NCBI GenBank assembly: GCA_014763835.1
Contig: JACXUQ010000055.1
Span: forward strand, 1 to 7,585
DNA length: 7,585 nucleotides
Direction: 5' to 3'
Origin: Thiotrichales bacterium
Lineage (GTDB): Bacteria > Pseudomonadota > Gammaproteobacteria > Thiomicrospirales > Thiomicrospiraceae
Translations under genes and position numbers: made by a program
Shown here: piece by piece, positions 1 to 6,997 of the stretch
Numbering within the stretch: the first letter of the stretch is position 1
How the letters are laid out: each line of letters starts with the position of its first letter
Notes under the pieces: model-generated
What the model saw: only the letters and a program-made list of their open reading frames with translations
What the model was told of the DNA's origin: nothing
Database searches by the model: none

Positions 1-3
1 AAA

Positions 4-97
4 ACTTGCTAATAGCTCGCTATTAGCGGCGTTTTCCGCCGCAATCAGCCAAATTTTGTCTCATTTTTTCTTCGCGCCCTACTCGTGCAAAGATCTC
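4..97 (+). repeat. 94-bp imperfect inverted repeat, left copy
   Basis: Read inward, this stretch aligns without gaps to the reverse complement of 7492-7585: 82 of 94 positions match (12 mismatches, my hand count). Similarity stops at the inner end (base 97). The outer end may run past the window. It starts with the hairpin at 8-27, followed in this copy by a second possible stem GCGGCG/CGCCGC (26-31 with 37-42) that the right copy does not preserve. Other conserved blocks are GCGTTTTCC, TTCGCGCCC and ACTCGTGCAAAG. The inner end lies 36 bases before the preferred hfq start. I cannot name the family; a MITE-like or other dispersed intergenic repeat, or the edge of a larger multicopy element, are possible. 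Confidence 0.85.
8..27. repeat. Perfect 9-bp-arm palindrome with TC centre (left)
   Basis: Arms GCTAATAGC (8-16) and GCTATTAGC (19-27) are exact reverse complements around a 2-base centre, TC. There is no T-run after it on the + strand, so it does not look like a Rho-independent terminator. The same 20-mer occurs at 7562-7581 on the same strand. Confidence 0.85.
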
Positions 98-120
98 TAA
101 AAATAATAGGAAATAATCAT

Positions 121-124
121 GGAG
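121..124 (+). promoter_or_regulatory. Shine-Dalgarno deciding the hfq start
   Basis: GGAG is followed by 9 bases and then ATG at 134. This site overlaps the alternative upstream ATG at 119, which has its own weaker AGGA at 108-111. Homology of the protein from codon 134 onward favours 134. Confidence 0.6.
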
Positions 125-133
125 ACAAAAAAG

Positions 134-385
134 ATGGCGAAAGCATTGCCGATTCAAGACCCTTATTTAAACGCGTTGCGTAAAGAGAAGATCAACGTGT
201 CTATCTATCTGGTAAACGGTGTCAAGTTGCAAGGACGAGTTGATTCGTTTGACCAGTTTGTGGTGTTGTTAAGAAGCAATGTGACTCAAATGGTGTACAA
301 GCACGCCATCTCCACGATTGTGCCAATGCGTGATCCTAAGGCTTACGAATTTGGAACCGACGACAGTCATGATGCGGATGCATAG
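134..385 (+). CDS. hfq: RNA chaperone Hfq
   Basis: Hfq is a hexameric Sm-like RNA chaperone that pairs small RNAs with mRNAs in the cytoplasm. From ATG 134 the 83-residue protein aligns residue for residue with E. coli Hfq: Q8-D9 and F42 plus the Y55-K56-H57 motif of the proximal uridine-binding face, Y25 on the distal adenine-binding face, and rim basic residues R16, K17 and K19. The Sm fold ends near residue 66. A short acidic tail (from about residue 67, rich in D) recalls the acidic tip known to modulate RNA release in E. coli Hfq. The longer form from ATG 119 would add five residues (METKK) absent from the family, so I prefer 134. hflX follows after 77 bases with no terminator seen, suggesting co-transcription. 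The usual upstream neighbour miaA is not in the window; a repeat lies there instead. Confidence 0.97.
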   Translation: MAKALPIQDPYLNALRKEKINVSIYLVNGVKLQGRVDSFDQFVVLLRSNVTQMVYKHAISTIVPMRDPKAYEFGTDDSHDADA

Positions 386-462
386 TCCGTCTAATCGTAT
401 CTGAGCAGTCAATTCTTATCATTAAGCCCAAATCACTCTCAACCCGGGAATTGAACTGTTAA

Positions 463-1770
463 ATGGAATTATTTGATCGTCTTGATCGACATGAAATGGA
501 GCGTGCCGTTCTGGTTCATGTCGATTTTCATAATGAGGCGGATCGTGAAGAGTTGGACGAGTTTCATGAACTCGTTGACTCTGCCGGCGCCAAAATCTGT
601 CAACTTATCACCACCCAACGCCAGCATCCAGACTCCAAATACTTTGTAGGTAAAGGCAAAGCCGAAGAGATTAAAGAAGCAGTTGCCTTGCATGAAGCCG
701 ATGTGGTGATTTTCAACCATGCGCTGACGCCTGCGCAGGAACGTAACCTTTCACGCTATTTGGAATGTCAGGTATTGGACCGTGTGGGGCTGATTCTCGA
801 TATCTTCGCACAGCGCGCCCGTTCACACGAGGGTAAGTTGCAAGTTGAACTGGCGCAGCTTAAACGTATGTCGACCCGCTTGGTGCGCGGTTGGTCTCAC
901 CTTGACCGTCAAGGCGGGATTGGTGCGCGCGGCCCGGGGGAAACCCAGCTGGAAACCGACCGACGTCTGATTCAGGGGCGGATCAAGCAGCTTGAATCGC
1001 GCATTGAAAAGGTGCGCAAGCAGCGTGATCTGGGACGCAAAGCGCGCCAGAAATCGGAACTGCCGGCGATTACCATTGTGGGTTATACCAACGCCGGTAA
1101 ATCGACGCTTTTTAATCTGATGACCAGCGCCGGCGTTTATGCTGAGGACCGCTTGTTTGCGACACTCGATTCGACCTTGCGCCGGGTGCGTCTGCCGGGT
1201 GCCGGCACGGTGATCTTTGCCGATACGGTCGGTTTTATCCGTCACATTCCTCACGATCTGGTGACGGCATTCCGCTCAACCCTGGAAGAAACGCGTGAAG
1301 CGGATTTGCTGATTCATCTGATCGATGCGGCGGATCCCCACCGCGAAGAAAAAATTGCCGATGTCTTGGATGTGATTGCCGAGGTCGGTGCGCAGGATGT
1401 ACCGCAGCTGATGGTGTTCAATAAAATCGATAAGTTGGAGCCGGCGGTAGAACCGAAAGTTGATGTGGATGAGCACGGGACACCGATTCGCGTCTGGCTT
1501 TCGGCCAAAACCGGCCAAGGTGTCGATCTGCTAATGGACAGTGTAGCTTCGTTCTTTAAGGGGGCTTTCTACACCGTTGCGCTGACATTGGATGTGAAAG
1601 CCGGCAAGCGCCGCGCTGAACTCTATGAGTTGGGTACGATTCTGGAGGAGGGTTATGACGAGCAGGGCAACAGCCGCTTTAGAATGTATTTAACCCGTCA
1701 GGAATGGGAACAGGTGCAGCAGTGGCAGGAGTTGTTAGAGGCCAAGGTGTTGTCGGACGAGGCGGCCTGA
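463..1770 (+). CDS. hflX: Ribosome-associated GTPase HflX
   Basis: HflX is an Obg-HflX family GTPase that binds 50S/70S ribosomes and, in E. coli, splits stalled ribosomes under stress. The 435-residue protein has the HflX N-terminal domain (about 1-130, including YFVGKGK near 60-66), the glycine-rich GGIGARGPGETQLETDRR segment (151-168), a coiled-coil helix (about 170-200), and the G domain: G1 GYTNAGKST (207-215), the FATLD switch (232-236), G3 DTVGF (254-258), G4 NKID (320-323) and G5 SAK (347-349). A short C-terminal domain follows. Length is close to the 426 residues of E. coli HflX. No strong Shine-Dalgarno precedes ATG 463; the internal ATG at 496 has none either, so the longer start is kept. 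The name is historical: the protein is not part of the HflKC protease complex, although the genes adjoin. Confidence 0.97.
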   Translation: MELFDRLDRHEMERAVLVHVDFHNEADREELDEFHELVDSAGAKICQLITTQRQHPDSKYFVGKGKAEEIKEAVALHEADVVIFNHALTPAQERNLSRYLECQVLDRVGLILDIFAQRARSHEGKLQVELAQLKRMSTRLVRGWSHLDRQGGIGARGPGETQLETDRRLIQGRIKQLESRIEKVRKQRDLGRKARQKSELPAITIVGYTNAGKSTLFNLMTSAGVYAEDRLFATLDSTLRRVRLPGAGTVIFADTVGFIRHIPHDLVTAFRSTLEETREADLLIHLIDAADPHREEKIADVLDVIAEVGAQDVPQLMVFNKIDKLEPAVEPKVDVDEHGTPIRVWLSAKTGQGVDLLMDSVASFFKGAFYTVALTLDVKAGKRRAELYELGTILEEGYDEQGNSRFRMYLTRQEWEQVQQWQELLEAKVLSDEAA

Positions 1771-1780
1771 GGCATGCGAC

Positions 1781-1800
1781 CCCGGCCTGTTGAGTTTTTT
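1781..1800 (+). repeat. 20-bp direct repeat, copy 1 (behind hflX)
   Basis: CCCGGCCTGTTGAGTTTTTT occurs here, 10 bases after the hflX stop, and again exactly at 6998-7017 behind purA. Flanking bases diverge on both sides. I see no adequate GC stem pairing next to the T-run, so it is not a convincing terminator by itself. Confidence 0.8.
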
Positions 1801-1833
1801 TGACGACGTTTTTTGTGCTCAATAAAAAGTTTT

Positions 1834-1876
1834 AATGGGTGACATTTGTGTGCTTTAACTCTAAAATGTCCCCATT
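1834..1876 (+). promoter_or_regulatory. Dyad overlapping the hflK promoter
   Basis: AATGGG-T-GACATTT (1834-1847) is complementary to AAATGTC-CCCATT (1864-1876), giving 13 pairs with one bulged T (1840) around a 16-base centre. One arm covers the -35 box and the other the -10 box, so as DNA it could be an operator. As RNA most of it lies upstream of the predicted start and would form only in read-through transcripts from hflX. The function is inferred. Confidence 0.5.
1839..1867 (+). promoter_or_regulatory. Predicted sigma70-type promoter of hflKC
   Basis: The -35 box GTGACA (1839-1844) matches TTGACA at 5 of 6 positions. The -10 box TAAAAT (1862-1867) matches TATAAT at 5 of 6. The spacer is exactly 17 bases. 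Transcription would begin near 1873-1875, leaving a leader of about 68 bases before hflK. It is the best promoter match I found in the window. Confidence 0.7.
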
Positions 1877-1899
1877 TCGTGTTCTCAAAAATAAAGGCG

Positions 1900-1926
1900 G
1901 TTTGGTCAGTTAAGACTAAGCCAAAC
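1900..1926 (+). other. Possible hairpin in hflK leader
   Basis: GTTTGG (1900-1905) is complementary to CCAAAC (1921-1926); an alternative inner pairing is GTC (1905-1907) with GAC (1914-1916). The structure ends 3 bases before the hflK Shine-Dalgarno (GGAGAG from 1930), so it could influence initiation. It is small and may be chance. Confidence 0.3.
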
Positions 1927-1941
1927 GATGGAGAGAGTTTA

Positions 1942-3159
1942 ATGGCTTGGAATGAACCAGGTAAACCCGGCCAAGATCCTTGGGGTGGCCCGGGAAATCA
2001 GGGCGGACAGAACAGACCACCAAAACGTGGTAATGACGATTCTGATCTAGATGCGTTGCTGAAAAAAGCGCAAGGCATTTTAGGCGGCGCCAACGATAAG
2101 TTTAGCGGTGGCGGTGTCGGCGGTTTTGGCGGCACTTTGATCGTGGCGGTCATTGTGGTTATCTGGTTGCTTTCCGGCATCTATATTGTCGATCCGGCCG
2201 AGCGCGGTGTGGTTACCCGTTTCGGGGCGTTTGTCGAAGAGACCAAAGCCGGCCCGCATTGGCATCTGCCCTATCCGATTGAAACGGTGCGTATCGTCAA
2301 CGTTGACCAGATCCGTACCGCGGAAATCGGTTATCGTTCGGATTCGCGTAACCGTTCCGGTAATGTGCCGAATGAGTCTTTGATGCTGACCAAAGACGAA
2401 AATATTGTGGATCTGAAAATTGCCGTGCAATACAAGATTCAGAGCGCCAATCAGTATCTCTTTAATGTGGCCGATCCTGACGATACGCTGCGTGCCGTGA
2501 CGGAAAGTGCATTGCGTGAAGTCGTGGGACAGAACACCATGGATTTCGTCTTGACGGAAGGGCGTAATGAAGTGGTGTCGAAGGTGCAACAGTTGGCACA
2601 GGCCAATCTGGATGACTATGGCGTTGGATTGCTGTTGACGAGCGTCAACCTGCAGGACGCACAGCCGCCTGAGCAGGTGCAGTCGGCCTTTGCCGACGTG
2701 GTCAAGGCGCGTGAAGACCGCGAGCGTCTGATTAACGAAGCGGAAGCTTATGCCAACGATATTCTGCCGAAGGCACGCGGTGCGGCGGCCCGTCAATTGG
2801 AAGAGGCCAGTGCTTATCATGATCAGGTGATTGCGCAGGCAACGGGTGAAGCGGCGCGTTTTACCAGCATTGTGAGCGAATATAAGAAAGCCCCTGAAGT
2901 AACGCGTAACCGTTTGTATATCGACGCGATTTCTAATGTGTTAGGCACGACCAGCAAGGTGTTTGTGGGTTCTGAGAGTAGCAATAATTTGCTTTACCTG
3001 CCGTTGGACAAAATGGTCAGTGGGCAGGCCACGGTTCCTTTTAAGTTGGAAGAGTCGCCAGCGGTAGCGACACCAATGGTTAATAACAGTCAAAGCGGTT
3101 CGACCGGATCAAACAGAAGCAATATCCGCGAATATCTGAAGAATAGGGAGTTACGTTGA
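1942..3159 (+). CDS. hflK: FtsH protease modulator HflK
   Basis: HflK is a single-span inner-membrane SPFH/prohibitin-family protein with its bulk in the periplasm. With HflC it forms a cage around the AAA protease FtsH and modulates membrane-protein turnover. The 405-residue product starts with the family's MAWNxPG signature and a Gly/Pro/Asn-rich cytoplasmic leader (about 1-62). A membrane segment follows (about 65-83, LIVAVIVVIWLLSGIYIV), then the SPFH domain beginning at VDPAERGVVTRFGAF, and a long Ala/Glu-rich helical region (roughly 245-310). ATG 1942 is preferred over an in-frame TTG at 1846 because the 32 extra residues match nothing in the family, the TTG lies inside the predicted promoter, and GGAGAG sits just upstream of 1942. 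The stop overlaps the hflC start (TGATG), indicating translational coupling. Confidence 0.96.
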   Translation: MAWNEPGKPGQDPWGGPGNQGGQNRPPKRGNDDSDLDALLKKAQGILGGANDKFSGGGVGGFGGTLIVAVIVVIWLLSGIYIVDPAERGVVTRFGAFVEETKAGPHWHLPYPIETVRIVNVDQIRTAEIGYRSDSRNRSGNVPNESLMLTKDENIVDLKIAVQYKIQSANQYLFNVADPDDTLRAVTESALREVVGQNTMDFVLTEGRNEVVSKVQQLAQANLDDYGVGLLLTSVNLQDAQPPEQVQSAFADVVKAREDRERLINEAEAYANDILPKARGAAARQLEEASAYHDQVIAQATGEAARFTSIVSEYKKAPEVTRNRLYIDAISNVLGTTSKVFVGSESSNNLLYLPLDKMVSGQATVPFKLEESPAVATPMVNNSQSGSTGSNRSNIREYLKNRELR

Positions 3160-4016
3160 TGAAATCCGTATTATCTATTTTGGTAGCCGCGTTTTTGTTT
3201 ATCGGCAGCAACGCGCTGTTTACCGTCAACCAATGGGAAACGGCGGTGGTGTTGCGTTTGGGTGAAATCGTCAAGACTGACGTCGAGCCGGGTTTGCACT
3301 TCAAAACGCCTTTCATCAACAATGTGCGTAAATTCGATGCACGCGTGCAGACACTGGATGCCGCGCCGGAACGTTATTTGACGAGCGAGAAGAAAAACCT
3401 GGAGGTGGATTCGTTTGTGAAGTGGCGTATCAAGGACGTTGAAAAGTTCTATACCACCATGAACGGCGATAACCGTTTGGCGGGTATGCGTCTGGGTCAG
3501 ATTGTTAAAGACGGCTTGCGTGCGGAGTTCGGTAACCGCACGGTCAAAGAGGTTATCTCGGGCGAGCGCATCGAAATCGCACAGAAAATCAAAGATACCA
3601 CGGCGAATGCCGCCAATGAGTTCGGAATTGAGATTACCGATGTTCGCATCAAGCGTATCGATCTGCCGAAAGACGTGAGTGACTCGGTGTATCGTCGTAT
3701 GGAAGCGGAACGTAACCGTGTCGCCAAGGATTTGCGCTCCAAAGGTTCTGAAGCGGCAGAAAAAATTCGCGCCGATGCCGATCGTCAGCGTGTGGTCATC
3801 TTGGCTGAAGCCTACTCTGAAGCAGAAATTCTGCGCGGTAAGGGGGATGCCAAAGCGGCAGAAATCTACGCGCAGGCTTACAACAAAGATGCTGAGTTCT
3901 ACTCCTTTTATCACAGCCTGAATGCTTATCAGAAGTCGTTTAAAGATAAGTCAGACGTGATGGTGGTGGATCCGAAGGCAGATTTCTTCAAGTATTTCAA
4001 TGGCGCGGTCAAATAG
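3159..4016 (+). CDS. hflC: FtsH protease modulator HflC
   Basis: HflC is the partner of HflK in the HflKC-FtsH inner-membrane complex. The 285-residue protein has an N-terminal signal-anchor helix (about 4-20, VLSILVAAFLFIGSNAL), then the SPFH core (from VNQWETAVVLRLGEIV, including EPGLHFKTPFINNVRKFDAR). A charged, alanine-rich helix follows (about 185-240) with the family's RMEAERNRVAKDLRSKGSE-type motif, and the C-terminus carries DPKADFFKYF. ATG 3159 overlaps the hflK TGA by one base and has AGGGAG at 3145-3150, 8 bases upstream. A TTG one codon earlier (3156) is possible but less likely. A Rho-independent terminator follows 20 bases after the stop, so hflKC looks like a two-gene transcription unit from the promoter at 1839-1867. 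Confidence 0.96.
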   Translation: MKSVLSILVAAFLFIGSNALFTVNQWETAVVLRLGEIVKTDVEPGLHFKTPFINNVRKFDARVQTLDAAPERYLTSEKKNLEVDSFVKWRIKDVEKFYTTMNGDNRLAGMRLGQIVKDGLRAEFGNRTVKEVISGERIEIAQKIKDTTANAANEFGIEITDVRIKRIDLPKDVSDSVYRRMEAERNRVAKDLRSKGSEAAEKIRADADRQRVVILAEAYSEAEILRGKGDAKAAEIYAQAYNKDAEFYSFYHSLNAYQKSFKDKSDVMVVDPKADFFKYFNGAVK

Positions 4017-4036
4017 CCGCGGCACATTGTAGGAAC

Positions 4037-4063
4037 AAAAAGGTGGGGTAACCCACCTTTTTT
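4037..4063 (+). terminator. Rho-independent terminator after hflC
   Basis: The stem AGGTGGG (4041-4047) pairs with CCCACCT (4052-4058) around a GTAA loop. It is extended by AAAA (4037-4040) pairing with the following T-run (T from 4058 to 4063). It ends 8 bases before the next start codon. The flanking A-run could also allow weak termination on the minus strand. Confidence 0.88.
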
Positions 4064-4071
4064 ATGGAACT

Positions 4072-4260
4072 ATGGCTGAAAATACATTATTGATCGCATT
4101 GGCGTTAGTGTTTGTTCTGGAGGGTCTGTTGCCATTTGTGTTTCCGGAGCTGTGGCGCAAAATGATGCTGGAAGCGGTGCAGTTGTCAGAGCGACAATTG
4201 CGCATGATGGGGCTGGCCAGTATCAGTATTGGCATGCTTTTATTGTTAATTTTTGATTAA
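4072..4260 (+). CDS. YjeT family (DUF2065) small inner-membrane protein
   Basis: The 62-residue hydrophobic protein resembles E. coli YjeT in length, position and the N-terminal pattern LALALVLVLEGLGP (here IALALVFVLEGLLPFVFPELW). It shows two membrane segments, about 4-24 and 44-61, joined by a charged loop (WRKMMLEAVQLSERQLRMMG). The family function is not established. Its recurrent place next to hflC suggests a link to the HflKC-FtsH complex, but that is inference from neighbourhood only. The start is close behind the hflC terminator with just GGA (4066-4068) as ribosome site, so expression depends on read-through or on a promoter I cannot identify. The family call is firm; any role is not. 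Confidence 0.9.
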   Translation: MAENTLLIALALVFVLEGLLPFVFPELWRKMMLEAVQLSERQLRMMGLASISIGMLLLLIFD

Positions 4261-4288
4261 ACGCCGCCAAATTGATTTAAAATAGATC

Positions 4289-4332
4289 GGTTTGCAAATT
4301 TGTTGATAAATGGTTTGTTGATTGCGCAAACC
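4289..4332. promoter_or_regulatory. Repeat-rich leader upstream of hisZ
   Basis: GGTTTGC (4289-4295) and GCAAACC (4326-4332) form a perfect 7-bp inverted repeat. Between and across them TTTGTTGAT occurs twice (4299-4307 and 4314-4322), 15 bases apart. TTGATA (4303-4308) resembles a -35 box, but I find no good -10 at the right distance. TAAAAT at 4278-4283 is a -10-like hexamer with only a weak partner upstream. The arrangement could be an operator; this is inferred. Confidence 0.35.
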
Positions 4333-4366
4333 ATACGAAATTTAAGTTAAGAAAAAGAAGTTTAAG

Positions 4367-5536
4367 ATGCAACAATCGACGTGGTTTACGCCCGAAGGCC
4401 TAGAAGACCTTTTGCCTCCTCAAGCCCACAAGCTGGAATTTTACCGCCGCAAATTGATCGACAGCTTTCATTTGAGCGGTTATGACCTGGTGCTGCCGCC
4501 TATTGCGGAGTTTACCGACTCTTTGCTGACCGGTACAGGGCGCCACCGCGCGATTGATACCTGCCGTTTTACCGACCAGGAAAGCGGGCGTATGATGGGG
4601 GTGCGTGCCGATATGACGCCGCAGGTGGCGCGTATTGTCAGCAACCGCTTGAAGGCGGCCGATCAGATTTCACGTTTGTGTTATGTCGGTGAAGTGCTTA
4701 AAACCCGGAATAATAAGGCGAAGGGCTCGCGTAGCCCGATTCAAGTCGGCGCTGAACTGTTTGGTCATGCGGGGGTGGAAAGCGACATTGAAGTGATCGA
4801 GTTGATGCTGGATAGCCTTAAAGTCCTTAACTTGCCCAATTTGCAACTGAGTTTGGGCCATGTTGGCGTGGTTGACGAATTGATGTCGTTGGCTGAATTG
4901 AGTGCTGATGATAAAGAGACGTTGTTGGATATTCTGAAACGCAAGGCGATACCGGAATACAATGCCTGGTTGGCAACGTCGGCTATCTCGGCATCGTTGA
5001 AGCCGGTTTTTGCCGCACTGATGCAATTAGCGGGCGAAGCCGGCGAAGTGATTCAGCAGGCTCAAAACAATCTGGGCGGATTGTCGAAGATTCTGGACGG
5101 CGCATTGGAGCATCTGGAAAAAGTGGTTGCGCATATTTCAACAGCGCAAGGGTTGAACATTCACTTGGATCTGGCGGATATACGCGGTTATCAATACCAT
5201 ACCGGCGTGATTTTCGGATGCTACAGTTGTGGTCGCCGCTTGCAGTTGATTGCCAAAGGCGGACGTTATGATGGTATCGGTGCCGATTTTGGTTTGTCGC
5301 TGCCCGCCACCGGTTTTAGTTTGGATTTGCGTACCGCATTGGATTTGTTGGAGCCGGTCGCTGAAACCTTGACAGGTGTGGTTTATGCGCCTGTCGTAGC
5401 GGATTTGTCATTGAAACAGAAGGTTGCAGAACTGAAGCAGCAGGGCTATCAGGTTGTGAGTTGCTATGATTTTGCAACGCTTGATGCCTCTGCTGCTCGA
5501 TTATCCGCAGAAGGCGGGCAATGGGTTTTGAAATAA
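4367..5536 (+). CDS. hisZ: ATP phosphoribosyltransferase regulatory subunit HisZ
   Basis: HisZ is a catalytically inactive paralogue of histidyl-tRNA synthetase that joins the short form of HisG to make the hetero-octameric ATP phosphoribosyltransferase, the first step of histidine synthesis, and mediates histidine feedback. The 389-residue protein shows the class II synthetase-like core: LPDG-like TPEGLEDLLPP (8-18), motif-2-like RADMTPQVAR (80-89), SRSPIQVGAELFG (121-133), the RGYQYHTG segment (273-280) that replaces the HisRS RGLDYYTG motif, and motif-3-like GGRYDGIG (298-305). It continues about 60 residues past motif 3 without a HisRS anticodon-binding domain of full size. Its presence implies that the genome encodes a short HisG elsewhere. 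purA follows after 71 bases with no terminator seen, so the two are probably co-transcribed. Confidence 0.95.
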   Translation: MQQSTWFTPEGLEDLLPPQAHKLEFYRRKLIDSFHLSGYDLVLPPIAEFTDSLLTGTGRHRAIDTCRFTDQESGRMMGVRADMTPQVARIVSNRLKAADQISRLCYVGEVLKTRNNKAKGSRSPIQVGAELFGHAGVESDIEVIELMLDSLKVLNLPNLQLSLGHVGVVDELMSLAELSADDKETLLDILKRKAIPEYNAWLATSAISASLKPVFAALMQLAGEAGEVIQQAQNNLGGLSKILDGALEHLEKVVAHISTAQGLNIHLDLADIRGYQYHTGVIFGCYSCGRRLQLIAKGGRYDGIGADFGLSLPATGFSLDLRTALDLLEPVAETLTGVVYAPVVADLSLKQKVAELKQQGYQVVSCYDFATLDASAARLSAEGGQWVLK

Positions 5537-5607
5537 TCTGATACGTTCAGTTTGCTATGGTTCACAGGTTATCGGTTTAGAATTCTTTAACGTTTAAGAA
5601 GTAACAT

Positions 5608-6927
5608 ATGTCAAAGCGTAATATTGTTGTTGTGGGTACCCAATGGGGCGATGAGGGTAAAGGCAAGATCGTTGATCTACTGACGGATCGGGTTGCCGCG
5701 GTGGTGCGTTTTCAGGGCGGCCATAACGCCGGTCATACTCTGGTGATTGATGGTAAGAAGACGGTTTTGCACCTGATTCCTTCGGGTATTTTGCGCGAGG
5801 AAGTGGAGTGCTTTATCGGCAATGGCGTGGTATTGGCGCCGGATGCTCTGGAAAAAGAAGTCGCCCAGTTGGAAGAGACGGGGTTGAAAGTTAAAAACCG
5901 TTTGAAAGTCAGCGAAGCCTGTCCTTTGATTCTGGATTACCACGTCGCGTTAGACAAAGCACGCGAAATCGCACGTGGCAACAAGGCCATCGGTACGACT
6001 GGTCGTGGTATCGGTCCGGCTTATGAAGACAAAGTAGCGCGTCGCGGCCTGCGTGCCGGCGATATGAAAAACATGGCTAAATTCAAAGAGAAGTTGGCGG
6101 AAACCCTGGCTTATCACAACCATATGCTGGAACACTTCTATAAAGTCGAGCCGGTCAATTTTGACGAGCTGTGGGCTAAATGCGAGCGTTACAGTCAACT
6201 GATTGTACCGATGCTGGCGGATATTCCGAATCTGATCGACCAGTATAACCGTCAAGGCAAAAACCTGATGTTTGAAGGGGCGCAAGGCACGCTGCTGGAT
6301 ATCGACCAGGGCACATATCCTTATGTGACGTCCTCTAACACCACAGCAGGCGGTGCTGCCGCGGGCGCCGGTGTCGGTCCAACCCAGATCGATTATGTGC
6401 TGGGCATTACCAAGGCGTATGCAACACGCGTCGGCGGCGGGCCTTTCCCGACGGAATTGGTGTATGACGTCGCGACCGACCAGGGCGATCCAATCGGCAA
6501 GGTGTTGGGCACGCGCGGTCGCGAATTCGGTGCCACGACCGGCCGTCAACGTCGTTGCGGTTGGTTTGATGCGGTGGCATTGCGCCGTTCGGCTCAAATC
6601 AACGGTTTGAGCGGTATGTGCTTGACCAAGCTGGATGTCATGGACGAATTGGAAGAGGTCAAAATCTGCGTGTCTTACACCTATAACGGTGAAACGGTTA
6701 ATTTGCCGCCATACAGTGCTGACGAATACGAGGGGTGTAAACCTAACTATGTGAGCATGCCGGGTTGGAAAACCTCAACGGTAGGCATTCAGTCGTGGGA
6801 TGCCTTGCCTGATGCGGCGAAGAACTACATCCGTTTGCTGGAAAAAGAGGTGGGTGTGCCGGTTTCGATTCTGTCTACCGGTCCTGATCGTGCCGAAACG
6901 CTGGTGATCGAAGACCCGTTCAAGTAA
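5608..6927 (+). CDS. purA: Adenylosuccinate synthetase PurA
   Basis: PurA catalyses IMP + aspartate + GTP to adenylosuccinate, the committed step from IMP towards AMP, in the cytoplasm. The 439-residue protein (E. coli 432) carries all family signatures: the GTP loop GTQWGDEGKGK (10-20) with the catalytic Asp at 14, GGHNAGHT (37-44) with the catalytic His at 43, GTTGRGIGPAYEDK (129-142), VTSSNTTAGG (240-249), the arginine-rich GATTGRQRRCGW loop (308-319), and the guanine-recognition TKLD (340-343). No key residue looks altered. The start ATG 5608 has TAAGAAG upstream. TAGAAT at 5578-5583 is a -10-like hexamer, but no matching -35 is evident, so transcription from hisZ is the simpler view. A strong terminator follows. 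Confidence 0.98.
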   Translation: MSKRNIVVVGTQWGDEGKGKIVDLLTDRVAAVVRFQGGHNAGHTLVIDGKKTVLHLIPSGILREEVECFIGNGVVLAPDALEKEVAQLEETGLKVKNRLKVSEACPLILDYHVALDKAREIARGNKAIGTTGRGIGPAYEDKVARRGLRAGDMKNMAKFKEKLAETLAYHNHMLEHFYKVEPVNFDELWAKCERYSQLIVPMLADIPNLIDQYNRQGKNLMFEGAQGTLLDIDQGTYPYVTSSNTTAGGAAAGAGVGPTQIDYVLGITKAYATRVGGGPFPTELVYDVATDQGDPIGKVLGTRGREFGATTGRQRRCGWFDAVALRRSAQINGLSGMCLTKLDVMDELEEVKICVSYTYNGETVNLPPYSADEYEGCKPNYVSMPGWKTSTVGIQSWDALPDAAKNYIRLLEKEVGVPVSILSTGPDRAETLVIEDPFK

Positions 6928-6944
6928 TCACTGCGACGAGCAAT

Positions 6945-6972
6945 AAAAACCGGACTTGTTTCCGGTTTTTTT
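6945..6972. terminator. Bidirectional terminator between purA and the receiver gene
   Basis: ACCGGA, preceded by an A-run (6945-6949), pairs with TCCGGT (6961-6966) around loop CTTGTT (6955-6960). A T-run follows to 6972. The A-run supplies five T on the minus strand, so the convergent receiver transcript could stop here as well. Confidence 0.88.
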
Positions 6973-6997
6973 ATGCCTGCTGTTCGTGGGCTATCTA

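Noticed and set aside
56..85. hfq promoter with TTGTCT as -35 inside the left repeat
   Set aside because: No acceptable -10 occurs at 16-18 bases spacing (only TACTCG-like sequence), so I do not call it.
4..97. Conserved short reading frame across the 94-bp repeat (minus strand of left copy, plus strand of right copy; FARVGRE-like peptide)
   Set aside because: Differences between copies are mostly amino-acid changing, and the right copy meets a stop after LAG, so there is no sign of protein-level selection.
1784..1830. Terminator after hflX (T-runs at 1795-1801 and 1809-1814; TTGAG with CTCAA)
   Set aside because: The only pairing is 5 bp around a loop of more than 20 bases and not GC-rich; insufficient.
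1846..1941. 32-codon N-terminal extension of hflK from TTG
   Set aside because: It overlaps the predicted promoter and matches nothing in HflK; the MAWNxPG start at 1942 has a good ribosome site.
2080..2820. Long minus-strand open frames inside hflK, and the similar one inside hflC (3171-3914) and purA (5950-6597)
   Set aside because: They lie fully inside well-recognised genes, have atypical composition and no recognisable motifs; antisense shadows.
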